From positions 1 to 64,000 of the forward strand of contig JBGRQB010000005.1 of NCBI GenBank assembly GCA_041725875.1: DNA of 64,000 nt, given 5' to 3'. Positions 17,227 to 25,981 of the stretch are shown piece after piece. Origin of the DNA: JBGRQB01 sp041725875 (lineage in GTDB: Bacteria; Bacteroidota; Ignavibacteria; Ignavibacteriales; Melioribacteraceae). Both the position numbers and the translations under genes were made by a program. The notes under the pieces are model-generated. The model searched no databases, had not been told where the DNA came from, and saw only the letters and a list, made by a program, of their open reading frames with translations. The first letter of the stretch is position 1; the number at the start of each line of letters is the position of its first letter.

Positions 17227-18593
17227 TTCATAAAACCAAATTTTTCCAGTTTATAGTAGAGTACGCTTGTACTGATTCCCAACATTTTTGCAGCTCTGTT
17301 TTTAACTCCGTCACATTTTTTCATTGCCTGAGAAATGAGATTTTTCTCAAATGAGAATACAGCTTCTTCCAATGGCAGTTTATCAAAATTATCGTGAAAA
17401 TTAGAATTTCGGTTTAACTGATTATTAACCAGATCTGCACTTATTATTTCATTTGGAGAAATAACTGAAAGTCTCTCAACTATATTCTGCAGTTCCCTTA
17501 TATTACCAGGCCAGGAATATGCTTCAAGTATTTTCAGTGAATCTTCTTCAAACATTTTTTTTGACGCATTTGGATTAGTAGAATATTTATTCAGAAAATA
17601 GTTTGCAAGAAGCGGAATATCATCTTTGCGTTCTCTCAGCGGCGGAACTGTAATTGGAATTATACTGAGTCTGTAGAAAAGATCTTCACGAAACTTATCT
17701 TCGTAAATCATTTTTTCAAGATTTTTATTTGTTGCTGCAACAATTCTAACATCAACATCAATTGTCTCTTCACCACCTACTCTTTCAAATTCTCCTTCCT
17801 GAAGAACCCGTAAAAGTTTAACTTGCATTGCCTGAGAAATATCACCTATTTCATCAAGAAAAAGAGTTCCTTTATGAGCAAGTTCAAAGCGACCTTTTTT
17901 TCTTTTTACAGCCCCGGTAAATGCACCTTTTTCATGTCCGAACAATTCACTTTCAAGTAAATTATCATTTAAAGCGCCGCAATTAACTTTTACAAAAGGC
18001 TGATTTTTTCTGCTGCTTCCATAATGTAGTTCGCGTGCAACAAGCTCTTTACCTGTCCCGCTTTCACCTTGTATTAAACAAGTACTGTCATTAGAAGCAA
18101 CCTGATTTATAAGGTTTAACAGAGAGTTTACTTTCTCCGATTGGCCTATCAGTTTATTATATTTTTCCCCTATCTCTTCACTAAGTAGCTGATTTTGTTC
18201 AAGAAGAGTTTCAATTCGTTTGTTATTTTCAATCTTTTCAAGAAGTTTTTTTATTCTTACTCTCAACTCTTCCGGTGAAAACGGTTTAGTTAAAAAATCA
18301 CTGGCGCCCAGCTGCATTGCTTTTACAGCATCCTGCACAGTGCCGTATGCAGAGATAATTAAAACTTCCAGATTTGAATTCAGTTCTTTTAATTTTTCTA
18401 AAACCTGAATTCCGTTCAACGGCTCCATTTTTAAATCCAGCACAGCAACATCAGAAGGATTTTTAGTAAAACTTTCAATTGCTTCCGGTCCGTTATCAAA
18501 CGACAAAACAACATATCCTTCGCGATTGAGAGTTTCAACAATTCCCAATCTCATTGTATCGTTATCTTCTACAACATAAATTTTCTTACTCAT
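17223..18593 (-). CDS. NtrC-family sigma-54 response regulator
   Basis: 456 residues: a receiver (1-118; Asp in VLDLKMEPLNG, Lys in TKPF), an AAA+ sigma-54 activation domain (about 140-370) with Walker A GESGTGKE, the sigma-54 contact loop GAFTGA and Walker B LFLDEIG, and a Fis-type HTH at the C-terminus (AAKMLGISTSVLYYKLEK). It therefore activates RpoN-dependent promoters. It is co-transcribed with and overlaps (8 bases) the upstream kinase gene, its probable partner. Its targets may include its own operon. Confidence 0.94.
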   Translation of the reverse strand: MSKKIYVVEDNDTMRLGIVETLNREGYVVLSFDNGPEAIESFTKNPSDVAVLDLKMEPLNGIQVLEKLKELNSNLEVLIISAYGTVQDAVKAMQLGASDFLTKPFSPEELRVRIKKLLEKIENNKRIETLLEQNQLLSEEIGEKYNKLIGQSEKVNSLLNLINQVASNDSTCLIQGESGTGKELVARELHYGSSRKNQPFVKVNCGALNDNLLESELFGHEKGAFTGAVKRKKGRFELAHKGTLFLDEIGDISQAMQVKLLRVLQEGEFERVGGEETIDVDVRIVAATNKNLEKMIYEDKFREDLFYRLSIIPITVPPLRERKDDIPLLANYFLNKYSTNPNASKKMFEEDSLKILEAYSWPGNIRELQNIVERLSVISPNEIISADLVNNQLNRNSNFHDNFDKLPLEEAVFSFEKNLISQAMKKCDGVKNRAAKMLGISTSVLYYKLEKFGFMK

Positions 18594-19992
18594 ATCTGAT
18601 TTCTTTTGTTATCATTATTGTTGTATTTTCTGAATCCCTGTCAACACATATATCACCGTGATTTTCCTGACAAAGTTTTTTACAAATTGCTAATCCCAAA
18701 CCTGTGCCATCTTTTTTTGTGGTAAAAAAAGGAGTAAACAGATTATCGTAACTTTTTTCAGGAATTCCTTTTCCACTATCTGAAATTTTCAAATTCCAGA
18801 TAGTTTTATTTTTTTCCAATTCAATAAATATTCGTCCTTCCTTTTCTATAGCTTCAATGCTGTTTGAAATCAAATTGATTAATATTTGTTTCATATGAAC
18901 CGGATCAAAATAAATTTTATCGATTTCTGATTTATAGCAAAAATCAATTTTTCTATCGGTAGTTTTATTTTTAATAAACGATGACAAATCTTCCATAATT
19001 TCACCAACAAAAATCCATTCCGGATTAGCAGGAACCGGCTTGCTGTAATTGAGAAATGAAGTGATCAAAGATTTTAAGCGGAAAATTTCTTTTAAAATCG
19101 AATCAAGATAATTTACATTTTTATCATCTTCTGCCAACTGTTCTTTTACAAGAGAAGCAAGCAATTCCATTCCACCAAGCGGGTTTCTGATTTCGTGAGC
19201 AATTTGTGCAAGAATTTTTTCTTTTTCGTTCTGACTGTTCAACAACCCTTTGTGCATCTTGTCAAGCGCATCACCAAGAATTTTTAATTCTCCTTTAAGT
19301 CCCTCCGGAATTGTTGAAGTAACAGCGCCTTTACCTACAGCCAGACTGTAATCAACCAACTTGTTAATTGGTTTGGTAATTGATTTGGAAAGAAAAACAG
19401 CAATCACACAAATCACAATAATTGAAGTTAATCCAAAATAATTTACATAAACAGTAAACTGATCGAGTTTATTAAATCTTTTTGTCTCGGCTTTATAAGC
19501 AAAATAAAGATCATCATTTAGTTTATAAAACGCCCATAAATACCATTTGTTTTTTTTTGTCTGAAACGGCAGTGAAGTAACAACTTTATTTTCTTTTATA
19601 GTTGAAATTAAATCGGTATGAATTGTCAGTAACGGATCAGTTGAATTATACTCAATAGAGCTATTATTATGAATTACAATTTGAAATTCTTTATTAAAAA
19701 TGAAAACTTCCGCATTATTTTTCTGTTCAGAATCCAATTTTGAAAAAGCAGAAAAATAATCTTTGAAAGATTCTGTCGGTGGACCAAACTTCAGTGATTT
19801 CAGATATCTGCTATCTAGTCTGTTAACCATATATCTGGTCATATCTTTCATCTGGTCACTAATCTGATTTGTAAACAATTCTTTAATATAAAAGTTACTG
19901 ACGGAAATCAGTAAAACTATAATTCCGGCAGTAACTCCTGTAAAAGTAAAAATTATTCGTTTTTTATAATATGTCTTTCGACTAAAAGGCAT
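18586..19992 (-). CDS. Membrane histidine kinase (NtrB/ZraS-like) with HAMP
   Basis: 468 residues: a membrane helix at about 12-35, a periplasmic sensor of about 145 residues, a second helix at about 180-203, HAMP (ending near 258), HisKA with His in AHEIRNPLGG, and HATPase_c with NLISNSIEAI, DSGKGIP and GTGLGLAI. The H-box with Asn (HEIRNPL) is the type usually paired with NtrC-like regulators, and such a gene follows directly. Only four bases separate it from the lipoprotein gene upstream, so that lipoprotein could be an accessory sensor subunit. Confidence 0.92.
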   Translation of the reverse strand: MPFSRKTYYKKRIIFTFTGVTAGIIVLLISVSNFYIKELFTNQISDQMKDMTRYMVNRLDSRYLKSLKFGPPTESFKDYFSAFSKLDSEQKNNAEVFIFNKEFQIVIHNNSSIEYNSTDPLLTIHTDLISTIKENKVVTSLPFQTKKNKWYLWAFYKLNDDLYFAYKAETKRFNKLDQFTVYVNYFGLTSIIVICVIAVFLSKSITKPINKLVDYSLAVGKGAVTSTIPEGLKGELKILGDALDKMHKGLLNSQNEKEKILAQIAHEIRNPLGGMELLASLVKEQLAEDDKNVNYLDSILKEIFRLKSLITSFLNYSKPVPANPEWIFVGEIMEDLSSFIKNKTTDRKIDFCYKSEIDKIYFDPVHMKQILINLISNSIEAIEKEGRIFIELEKNKTIWNLKISDSGKGIPEKSYDNLFTPFFTTKKDGTGLGLAICKKLCQENHGDICVDRDSENTTIMITKEIRYE

Positions 19993-19996
19993 ATTA

Positions 19997-20512
19997 CTAA
20001 TTACTAACTCTAATCAAAGTCACTCTATCTATATTTAATCCGGCATTCTCTTTAGCATTTGTATAAATTGAAAATCTAAACTTACCATTTTCAGGCACTA
20101 AGAATGTACTATTTGTTATATACTCTTTCCATCCAGAACCTTTAATTTCAAAACTACTTGCTGTTGCAGTATCACCGGGCATTGCTTCAAGTTTAATAAA
20201 TGCATTAGTTAGTGTATCTTGCAATTTTCCCCAAAGAGCAACTTTAAATTTGTCATTTTTCACAGAAGTTGTAAAGTCAACTCCTGAAGCAGGTTGATCA
20301 ACATTACTTTTAATTGATAAAGAATACCCTCCTCCATTTGGAGCCGCACCTGAAACAATTTGAATATTTCCAAGATTGTTCCATCCGGTTGTATCAGTAA
20401 GTTGCTCAAATGAATTATAGTAAACTACTGCTTCAGAAGGAATGGCAATATCATCATTACAAGAAATTAAAAAAAGCACAAGTGCTGCCATTACATATTT
20501 TAGTTTAAACAT
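19997..20512 (-). CDS. Small lipoprotein, probable jelly-roll fold
   Basis: 171 residues. The signal peptide ends in the lipobox LISC (Cys near 18), so it is lipid-anchored. The mature part looks like a carbohydrate-binding-module-type beta sandwich (YYNSFEQLTDTTGW, then alternating strands and a GSGWKEY segment), a fold found in many Bacteroidota surface lipoproteins, but the family is not certain. It is the first gene of the kinase/NtrC operon. It may bind a ligand for the kinase or be an exported product of the system. Confidence 0.72.
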   Translation of the reverse strand: MFKLKYVMAALVLFLISCNDDIAIPSEAVVYYNSFEQLTDTTGWNNLGNIQIVSGAAPNGGGYSLSIKSNVDQPASGVDFTTSVKNDKFKVALWGKLQDTLTNAFIKLEAMPGDTATASSFEIKGSGWKEYITNSTFLVPENGKFRFSIYTNAKENAGLNIDRVTLIRVSN

Positions 20513-20650
20513 ATTTAAATCCTTCTAATTTTATTATATAATAATTTAAGATAATCTGAATTAAATAAAAATCAGAGGAACTATAAAATTTCTACAGTTC
20601 CTCCAGTTACTATCTATCATTGGATTTTGGGTCGTTCAGTTTAATATACT

Positions 20651-20670
20651 TCCCCGACCTGAGCCGGGGA
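20651..20670. other. Isolated GC-rich hairpin between lipoprotein and serpin genes
   Basis: TCCCCG / CGGGGA with an eight-base loop lies in the 198-base gap 20513-20710. No T-run follows on either strand, so it is a weak terminator candidate for the serpin gene or a remnant of a repeat. The rest of the gap shows no gene. Confidence 0.3.
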
Positions 20671-20710
20671 AAAATTGATTCGTAATCGAACCATTCGCAC
20701 TTTGGGGTAG

Positions 20711-21898
20711 TTAAGGATTAACCAGCTTCCCGACAAATAAAACCTCGTTACTCAAATTTTCTTTGATCAAAACTAAAAAAGGTCTGTTAGCTATCAGATA
20801 AAATGCCGAACCAACCGAATATTTTATCATTTCAAATGCTGAAACCTCTGACGATTTTAACCCTTTTTCATTTATTTCAATAGATGAATTGTGAACTATC
20901 TGATCAATAAAAATGTTTTGATCATATATTTTTTTGAATCTGGCATTACCAGAAAACATTTTGTTTATCCCAAGATTCTTTAAAATATGTTTTAATCTCG
21001 CCTCGTAAGAAAAACCAAATTTTGGAATAATTAATTGTCCGTTCAAATAGTTTCTGTGACTGATAATGTAATTCCAGTATCTGTTATCCAGTTCACTGAT
21101 AACTTGATTAACATCGCGGTTTATTGTCGGGAGAATTATTGACATTGAAAACAGACTGTCGCTTCCATACGGAATTTCGACATAGGATAGTAAATCATCT
21201 TTATAAAAATGATAATTATCTTTTTGTGTCATAAATTCAATGTTTCTAACTTCCCCGTTAATTTTTTCAAAATTCAGATTTATTTTTTCATCTGTGTTAA
21301 ACTTGTTTTTCCAAACCGAGCTGAAACTTGCTGAATTTTTGGAGTATATGGCGGTTTTCATCTCTTTTGAATAGCTTGTATTTAAGAACCCCAGTAAATT
21401 AAAAGATGCGCCATATACTTTTTTACCGGTTTTTAAAAATTCATTTTTACAAGCCATTCCGGAGTTTAGACAAACAGAATCTGAAAATCTGACTATTGTT
21501 TCAGAATTCTGAACAGTGAATCTTTCAAGTAGATTTTTATATGCCTGATTTATTTCACCTATTGAATTAGTAAATCCCAGTGTTTCCACTATTTCGTCAT
21601 AAGTTTCACTTTCAGCTCCGTTTAGCAGAGTCTGCAACGCTACCGAAATTGATAATGGCGAAATAAACACATTCTCTTCAACAGATTTTGAATTGTTGAG
21701 TTGCTTTAGCAATTTAAATCCAAACTCAGAATTACATTCAAGAACATTAGTCTGATTCTCAGAAAAGTATTTTTCATTTCCGATTTTTTGCTCTGTTTTT
21801 TGAATCTGTTCCGGCGAACAGCCTATAAGTGTAATTACAAATACAACAGCAGCAACTATCAAAGATGTTAACAGGCAATATGTTGCTTTTTTTAACAT
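20711..21898 (-). CDS. Serpin (serine-protease inhibitor) lipoprotein
   Basis: 395 residues. A lipoprotein signal with lipobox LIGC (Cys near 27) precedes a full serpin domain (about 55-395). It has NVFISPLSISVALQ near 75, an FNLLG-type helix F region, the hinge EINEKGLKSSEVSAF near 345-360 and the C-terminal signature ANRPFLVLIKE...GKLVNP. By analogy with antitrypsin numbering the P1 residue falls near Tyr or Lys of IKYSV, but loop alignment is uncertain. The hinge has bulkier residues than the usual small ones, so inhibitory activity is not assured. It would sit in the envelope and guard against proteases, either the cell's own peptidases or external ones. GAGGTG precedes the ATG. Confidence 0.9.
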   Translation of the reverse strand: MLKKATYCLLTSLIVAAVVFVITLIGCSPEQIQKTEQKIGNEKYFSENQTNVLECNSEFGFKLLKQLNNSKSVEENVFISPLSISVALQTLLNGAESETYDEIVETLGFTNSIGEINQAYKNLLERFTVQNSETIVRFSDSVCLNSGMACKNEFLKTGKKVYGASFNLLGFLNTSYSKEMKTAIYSKNSASFSSVWKNKFNTDEKINLNFEKINGEVRNIEFMTQKDNYHFYKDDLLSYVEIPYGSDSLFSMSIILPTINRDVNQVISELDNRYWNYIISHRNYLNGQLIIPKFGFSYEARLKHILKNLGINKMFSGNARFKKIYDQNIFIDQIVHNSSIEINEKGLKSSEVSAFEMIKYSVGSAFYLIANRPFLVLIKENLSNEVLFVGKLVNP

Positions 21899-22010
21899 TT
21901 CACCTCGAATATCCTGTCTTATATAATCATTCCTGGCGCCATAATTTCAAAGTCTGTGCCAAATTAAATTTCCTCTTTTTACCCTATTTTTCAGTTATTA
22001 ACCAACTATC

Positions 22011-22047
22011 ATTATCAGATTTTTGATAATGTATCAGAAATCTGATA
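22011..22047. promoter_or_regulatory. Two adjacent TATCAGA dyads, candidate operator
   Basis: ATTATCA / TGATAAT (22011-22030, six-base centre) is followed at once by TATCAGA / TCTGATA (22032-22047, two-base centre). Both share the half-site TATCAGA. They lie between the divergent serpin and MlaF-like genes, 67 bases before the latter. The regulator is unknown. Confidence 0.5.
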
Positions 22048-22113
22048 ACAAAATCTGTAACACTATCTAAATACTTTTATTATATTGTGGTTCCAATAAA
22101 ATTATCTTGACTA

Positions 22114-22842
22114 ATGATCAAAATCACAGATTTACACAAAAGTTTTGCTGATAAAAAAGTTCTGAACGGAATCGATCTTACAATTAACAAAGGGGAAACC
22201 TTTGCTATTATTGGTCCCAGCGGATGCGGAAAAAGTGTAACTCTTAAAAATATCGTTGGTCTGATTGAACCTGATTCCGGCTGCGTTGAAGTTGAAGGGA
22301 AACGAATTGATCAACTTAACCGAAAAGAATTATATCAGTTAAGATTGAAATTTGGTTATTTGTTTCAAGGAGCTGCATTGTTCGATTCTATGACAGTTGG
22401 AGAAAATGTCATTCTCCCGCTTGTTGAAAACAATATTCATTTTCAAAATCGATCTCATAAAGATTTGGCAGAAGAAAAACTTGAACTGGTAGGTTTACCA
22501 AATATTCAAAATCTTAAACCATCTGAATTGTCAGGCGGAATGCAAAAAAGAGTCGGACTTGCACGGGCATTAATAACCAATCCTGATTATATTTTATATG
22601 ACGAACCTACAACCGGTCTCGATCCTGTTATGTCTGATTCAATTGATGAACTCATAAAAGAGTTATCAACTAAACTTAATGTTACTTCAATTGTAGTAAC
22701 TCACGATATGTACAGTGTGCATAATGTTGCTGACAGACTTGCATTAATGCACGAAGGGAAAGTTCATTTTACAGGCAAACCCGGCGAGCTTGTTAAAAGC
22801 GATGATCCGATAATCAAAAACTTTATTCAAAGAACACAATAA
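22114..22842 (+). CDS. MlaF-like ABC transporter ATP-binding protein
   Basis: 242 residues, a complete ABC ATPase: Walker A GPSGCGKS near 33, Q-loop near YLFQGAALFDSM, signature LSGGMQKRVGLARAL near 140, Walker B ILYDEPTTGLDP and the H-loop His in VVTHDM. The AALFDSMTV and SGGMQKRV wording is typical of MlaF/Ttg2A-type ATPases that move phospholipids between the membranes. No MlaE permease or MlaD gene is nearby, so it must partner with proteins encoded elsewhere. It ends by overlapping the radA start (TAATG). The ATG lacks a clear ribosome site. Confidence 0.88.
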   Translation: MIKITDLHKSFADKKVLNGIDLTINKGETFAIIGPSGCGKSVTLKNIVGLIEPDSGCVEVEGKRIDQLNRKELYQLRLKFGYLFQGAALFDSMTVGENVILPLVENNIHFQNRSHKDLAEEKLELVGLPNIQNLKPSELSGGMQKRVGLARALITNPDYILYDEPTTGLDPVMSDSIDELIKELSTKLNVTSIVVTHDMYSVHNVADRLALMHEGKVHFTGKPGELVKSDDPIIKNFIQRTQ

Positions 22843-24194
22843 TGTCAAAATTAAAAATAAAATATCTCTGCTCTTCCTGCGGGTACGAATCACCACGCTG
22901 GCTTGGTAAATGTCCGGAGTGCAATCAATGGAATACCTTTAGTGAAGAGGTTGTTGAGACAAAGAAAAAAGTAAAAGTTTTATCTCAAAATGTATCAACC
23001 GATGTGGTTAAACTTTCAACATCTGTTGTTGAAAATGAAAAACGAATAAAAACAAACATTGGTGAGTTTGACAGAGTACTTGGCGGCGGACTTATCCCCG
23101 GTTCCGTAATTTTACTTGGCGGTGATCCGGGAATTGGTAAATCGACGCTGGTAATGCAGACTGCCGGAAAGATAAAAGAAACAGTTCTTTATGTTACCGG
23201 TGAGGAATCTGTTAAACAGGTTACTTTACGCGCCAAAAGATTAAAAGTTGATTCGGAAAATATCTACCTCCTTTCTGAAACCAACGTAGATAAAATAATT
23301 GCTTCGGTAAAAAAACATGAACCATCTGTTGTAATTATTGATTCAATTCAAACAATGTTCTGTTCCGAACTTGATAACACTCCCGGAACTGTTACGCAGA
23401 TAAGAGAATCAACTGCCCAATTAATGCATATTGCAAAAACAAAAAATATTGCATTTATAATTATCGGACACGTAACAAAAGATGGCGCAATTGCCGGTCC
23501 AAAAGTTTTGGAACACATAGTTGATACGGTTCTTCAGTTTGAAGGAGAACGCAATCATTCTTACAGAATTATTCGCGGACAAAAAAATCGTTTCGGTTCA
23601 ACAAATGAAATCGGAATTTTTGAAATGCAGGATTCTGGTTTGCAAGAAGTTTTGAACCCGAGTAAAGTTTTCCTTAGTGAACGAAACGATAATACAACCG
23701 GATCAATTGTTACTGCAAGTATGGAGGGAACCAGACCAGTTTTACTTGAGGTTCAGGCTTTGGTTACTTCTTCAAACTTTGGAAATCCGCAACGTGTTGC
23801 AACAGGCTTTGATTATCGCCGTTTATCAATATTGCTCGCGGTTCTTGAAAAAAGATGCGCCTTGAGATTATCTTCTCACAATGTATTTTTAAATCTTGCC
23901 GGCGGTGTAAAAATAGATGAACCTGCAATCGATCTTGCTGTATGCTGCGCAATTGCTTCAAGTCTGCTGGATAAACCTGCAAAGTCAAACTATGTAGTTT
24001 TAGGTGAAGTCGGACTCGGAGGTGAAATACGAAGTGTCGGACATATAGAAAAAAGAATTCAGGAAGCTGAAAAATTAGGTTTCTCAAAAGTCATTGTACC
24101 TAAAAACAACTTCAAAAAAACGGGAAATCCGCCTGGTGTTTCTCTGGCAAAGGTTTCCAATATCAATGAAGCAATTAATGTTTTATTTGAATAA
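22842..24194 (+). CDS. radA: DNA repair protein RadA
   Basis: 450 residues, normal RadA/Sms length. The N-terminal zinc finger is CSSCGY...GKCPEC (about 10-31), the RecA-like ATPase has Walker A GGDPGIGKS near 87, the RadA-specific KNRFG motif is near 249, and a Lon-like C-terminal domain follows (about 280-450). RadA drives branch migration during recombinational repair. Translation is coupled to the MlaF-like gene by a one-base overlap, an arrangement without an obvious functional link. Confidence 0.97.
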   Translation: MSKLKIKYLCSSCGYESPRWLGKCPECNQWNTFSEEVVETKKKVKVLSQNVSTDVVKLSTSVVENEKRIKTNIGEFDRVLGGGLIPGSVILLGGDPGIGKSTLVMQTAGKIKETVLYVTGEESVKQVTLRAKRLKVDSENIYLLSETNVDKIIASVKKHEPSVVIIDSIQTMFCSELDNTPGTVTQIRESTAQLMHIAKTKNIAFIIIGHVTKDGAIAGPKVLEHIVDTVLQFEGERNHSYRIIRGQKNRFGSTNEIGIFEMQDSGLQEVLNPSKVFLSERNDNTTGSIVTASMEGTRPVLLEVQALVTSSNFGNPQRVATGFDYRRLSILLAVLEKRCALRLSSHNVFLNLAGGVKIDEPAIDLAVCCAIASSLLDKPAKSNYVVLGEVGLGGEIRSVGHIEKRIQEAEKLGFSKVIVPKNNFKKTGNPPGVSLAKVSNINEAINVLFE

Positions 24195-24205
24195 GGAGAG
24201 AAAAA

Positions 24206-24871
24206 ATGCTGCAACCTTTAGATTTTCCATATTATCTGGAACTGCAAAAACGACTTGAAGAAGCTTTTTTGTTTGTAGCCTGTAACGAAAAAAATTTTGG
24301 TACACACTCAATTAAAATCGAAAATCTATTTGTTGACAATTGCGCATTTTTCGAATCACTTATTCAATCATTTGTCTTAGAGCTTTATCATTCCGGACAT
24401 AAATTTATTTACCAGTCACAAATTACCGACTTCCAAAAAAAAATAGATGGACACAAACATTTTTCAATTGCCGATTACAGAGTATTATTGGAAAATGAAT
24501 TTGATCTTGCCAAAAAAGAATTAAATCTTAATTCTTATGAAGAAGATTATTTTGGCAATCCGCAGGCAATTATTTTACCGGCAAAAATAAACGGCTATAA
24601 AATCAGACCATTGGAAAAATGGAACGACAATAAAAATCCCCTTTGGTGGAATGCTTTTACCAAACTGAAGCACAACAGGTTAAAAAATATAAAGCGAGCC
24701 ACTCTGAAAAACCTTGTCAATTCTGTTGGTGCAACTTTTCTGATTTTAACTATCAAAAATGAAAAACAATTTAAACTTGGAAAAGTACCTGAAGAAATTT
24801 ACAATGTTTTTTATCCCAAGTATTGGACATTTAAAGGAAGAGCTTCGCGCGGCGTAGTTAAGTGGCACTAG
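24206..24871 (+). CDS. Conserved-looking protein of unknown function
   Basis: 221 residues with a good ribosome site (AAGGAGAG before the ATG), so it is a real gene. It is soluble and mostly helical. A short motif WWNAFTKLKHNR near 151-162 followed by helices resembles HEPN-like proteins that carry a K-H-N-R stretch, but I cannot confirm the family and the catalytic R-x4-6-H is not evident. It lies 11 bases after radA and probably shares its transcript. It converges directly on the NAD-kinase-like gene (stops adjacent). Confidence 0.65.
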   Translation: MLQPLDFPYYLELQKRLEEAFLFVACNEKNFGTHSIKIENLFVDNCAFFESLIQSFVLELYHSGHKFIYQSQITDFQKKIDGHKHFSIADYRVLLENEFDLAKKELNLNSYEEDYFGNPQAIILPAKINGYKIRPLEKWNDNKNPLWWNAFTKLKHNRLKNIKRATLKNLVNSVGATFLILTIKNEKQFKLGKVPEEIYNVFYPKYWTFKGRASRGVVKWH

Positions 24872-25981
24872 CTAAAGCTCATCAGAAGCAGGATAAAATG
24901 TAAACTCGTGATAACCGGTTAAAACTTTGTAATAACCTTTAAGGTGTTTGTTAACAATTTCATCTCCGGTGTCGATAAGAAGTTTTTTCCCCATCAAGGA
25001 ATTAAGTTTTTCTTTTGCGGAAACAACAGTTATCTTTTTCTTATTTATCTGATTTAAAATTTTGCTGCTCAGTTGCTGATTCCCTCTTCCGAAAATAAAT
25101 CCTTGTCCGCCAATTGGAGTAATCACTAAATTGACAATCTCATTGTTTGTTAATTTTTTTATATCATCTTCCCGGAGATCTTTTCCCAGCAGTTTTTTAT
25201 TTTTTATCGCATCAATGCCAAGTAAAGACCCATCGACATTTAACCTTTCTGCTATGGCTTTTGTAGTTGAGCCTGCTCCGATTAAATAAACTTCATCCTC
25301 TTTCATTTCTTCGATCACAAACTCGGCAATTGCGTTTTGACTTTTCTTTTCTTGCGGTTGACTTCCGGTTTTCTTGCATTGCAGTAATTTGTGATCGTAA
25401 GGGACTTTCATATATCCGAAAAGTGTTGTATTTATTTTTTCGTTTCTGTAATCATTTTCATTAAGATCAATTACTTCTGCTTCTTTAAATTGTTTTATTT
25501 GTCGGAGCACAAATTGCTTTGCCAAACTACCTGCTGCTAAAGGGTTTATACAAAAAACAGGAGAATGAATTTTTACTCCGGCGGGAATACCAATAACGGG
25601 AATTGTGTCTGAAACAACCTCACAAACATTGCGGGCAGTTCCGTCACCACCCGCAAAAATTATTAAGTCAACTTTATTTCTTACAAACTCAGTCACAATT
25701 TTTATTGTATCGGCGGCAGTTGTACTTTCATCTGATTCAAGAACTGAAGAATAAACAATTCCCAATCTATCAAGAACATCACCGCCCATTGTTCCTTTGC
25801 TCGATAATATAATTATCTGTTCATCTTTCAAACATTCCAAAGTGTCAAAGGCACGTTCTGCTGATTTTCTTACAGCGCCTCTTTTAATCGCTTCTTCTAA
25901 AATTTCACAGCCGTCAGTTCCTTTTAATCCAACGCTGCCTCCCATTCCTGCAATGGGATTTATAACAATTCCTATTTTCAT
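24872..25981 (-). CDS. ATP-NAD kinase family protein (COG3199 type)
   Basis: 369 residues, longer than housekeeping NAD kinase. It has the opening GIVINPIAGMGGSVGLKGTDG, the diacylglycerol-kinase/NAD-kinase motif GGDGTARN near 109 and the subgroup signature PIGGQGFIFGRGNQQ near 305. Members of this subgroup have been called ATP-NAD or polyphosphate/ATP-NAD kinases; the true substrate is often unproven. The gene overlaps the S9 peptidase gene by a few bases and is probably its operon partner. Confidence 0.87.
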   Translation of the reverse strand: MKIGIVINPIAGMGGSVGLKGTDGCEILEEAIKRGAVRKSAERAFDTLECLKDEQIIILSSKGTMGGDVLDRLGIVYSSVLESDESTTAADTIKIVTEFVRNKVDLIIFAGGDGTARNVCEVVSDTIPVIGIPAGVKIHSPVFCINPLAAGSLAKQFVLRQIKQFKEAEVIDLNENDYRNEKINTTLFGYMKVPYDHKLLQCKKTGSQPQEKKSQNAIAEFVIEEMKEDEVYLIGAGSTTKAIAERLNVDGSLLGIDAIKNKKLLGKDLREDDIKKLTNNEIVNLVITPIGGQGFIFGRGNQQLSSKILNQINKKKITVVSAKEKLNSLMGKKLLIDTGDEIVNKHLKGYYKVLTGYHEFTFYPASDEL

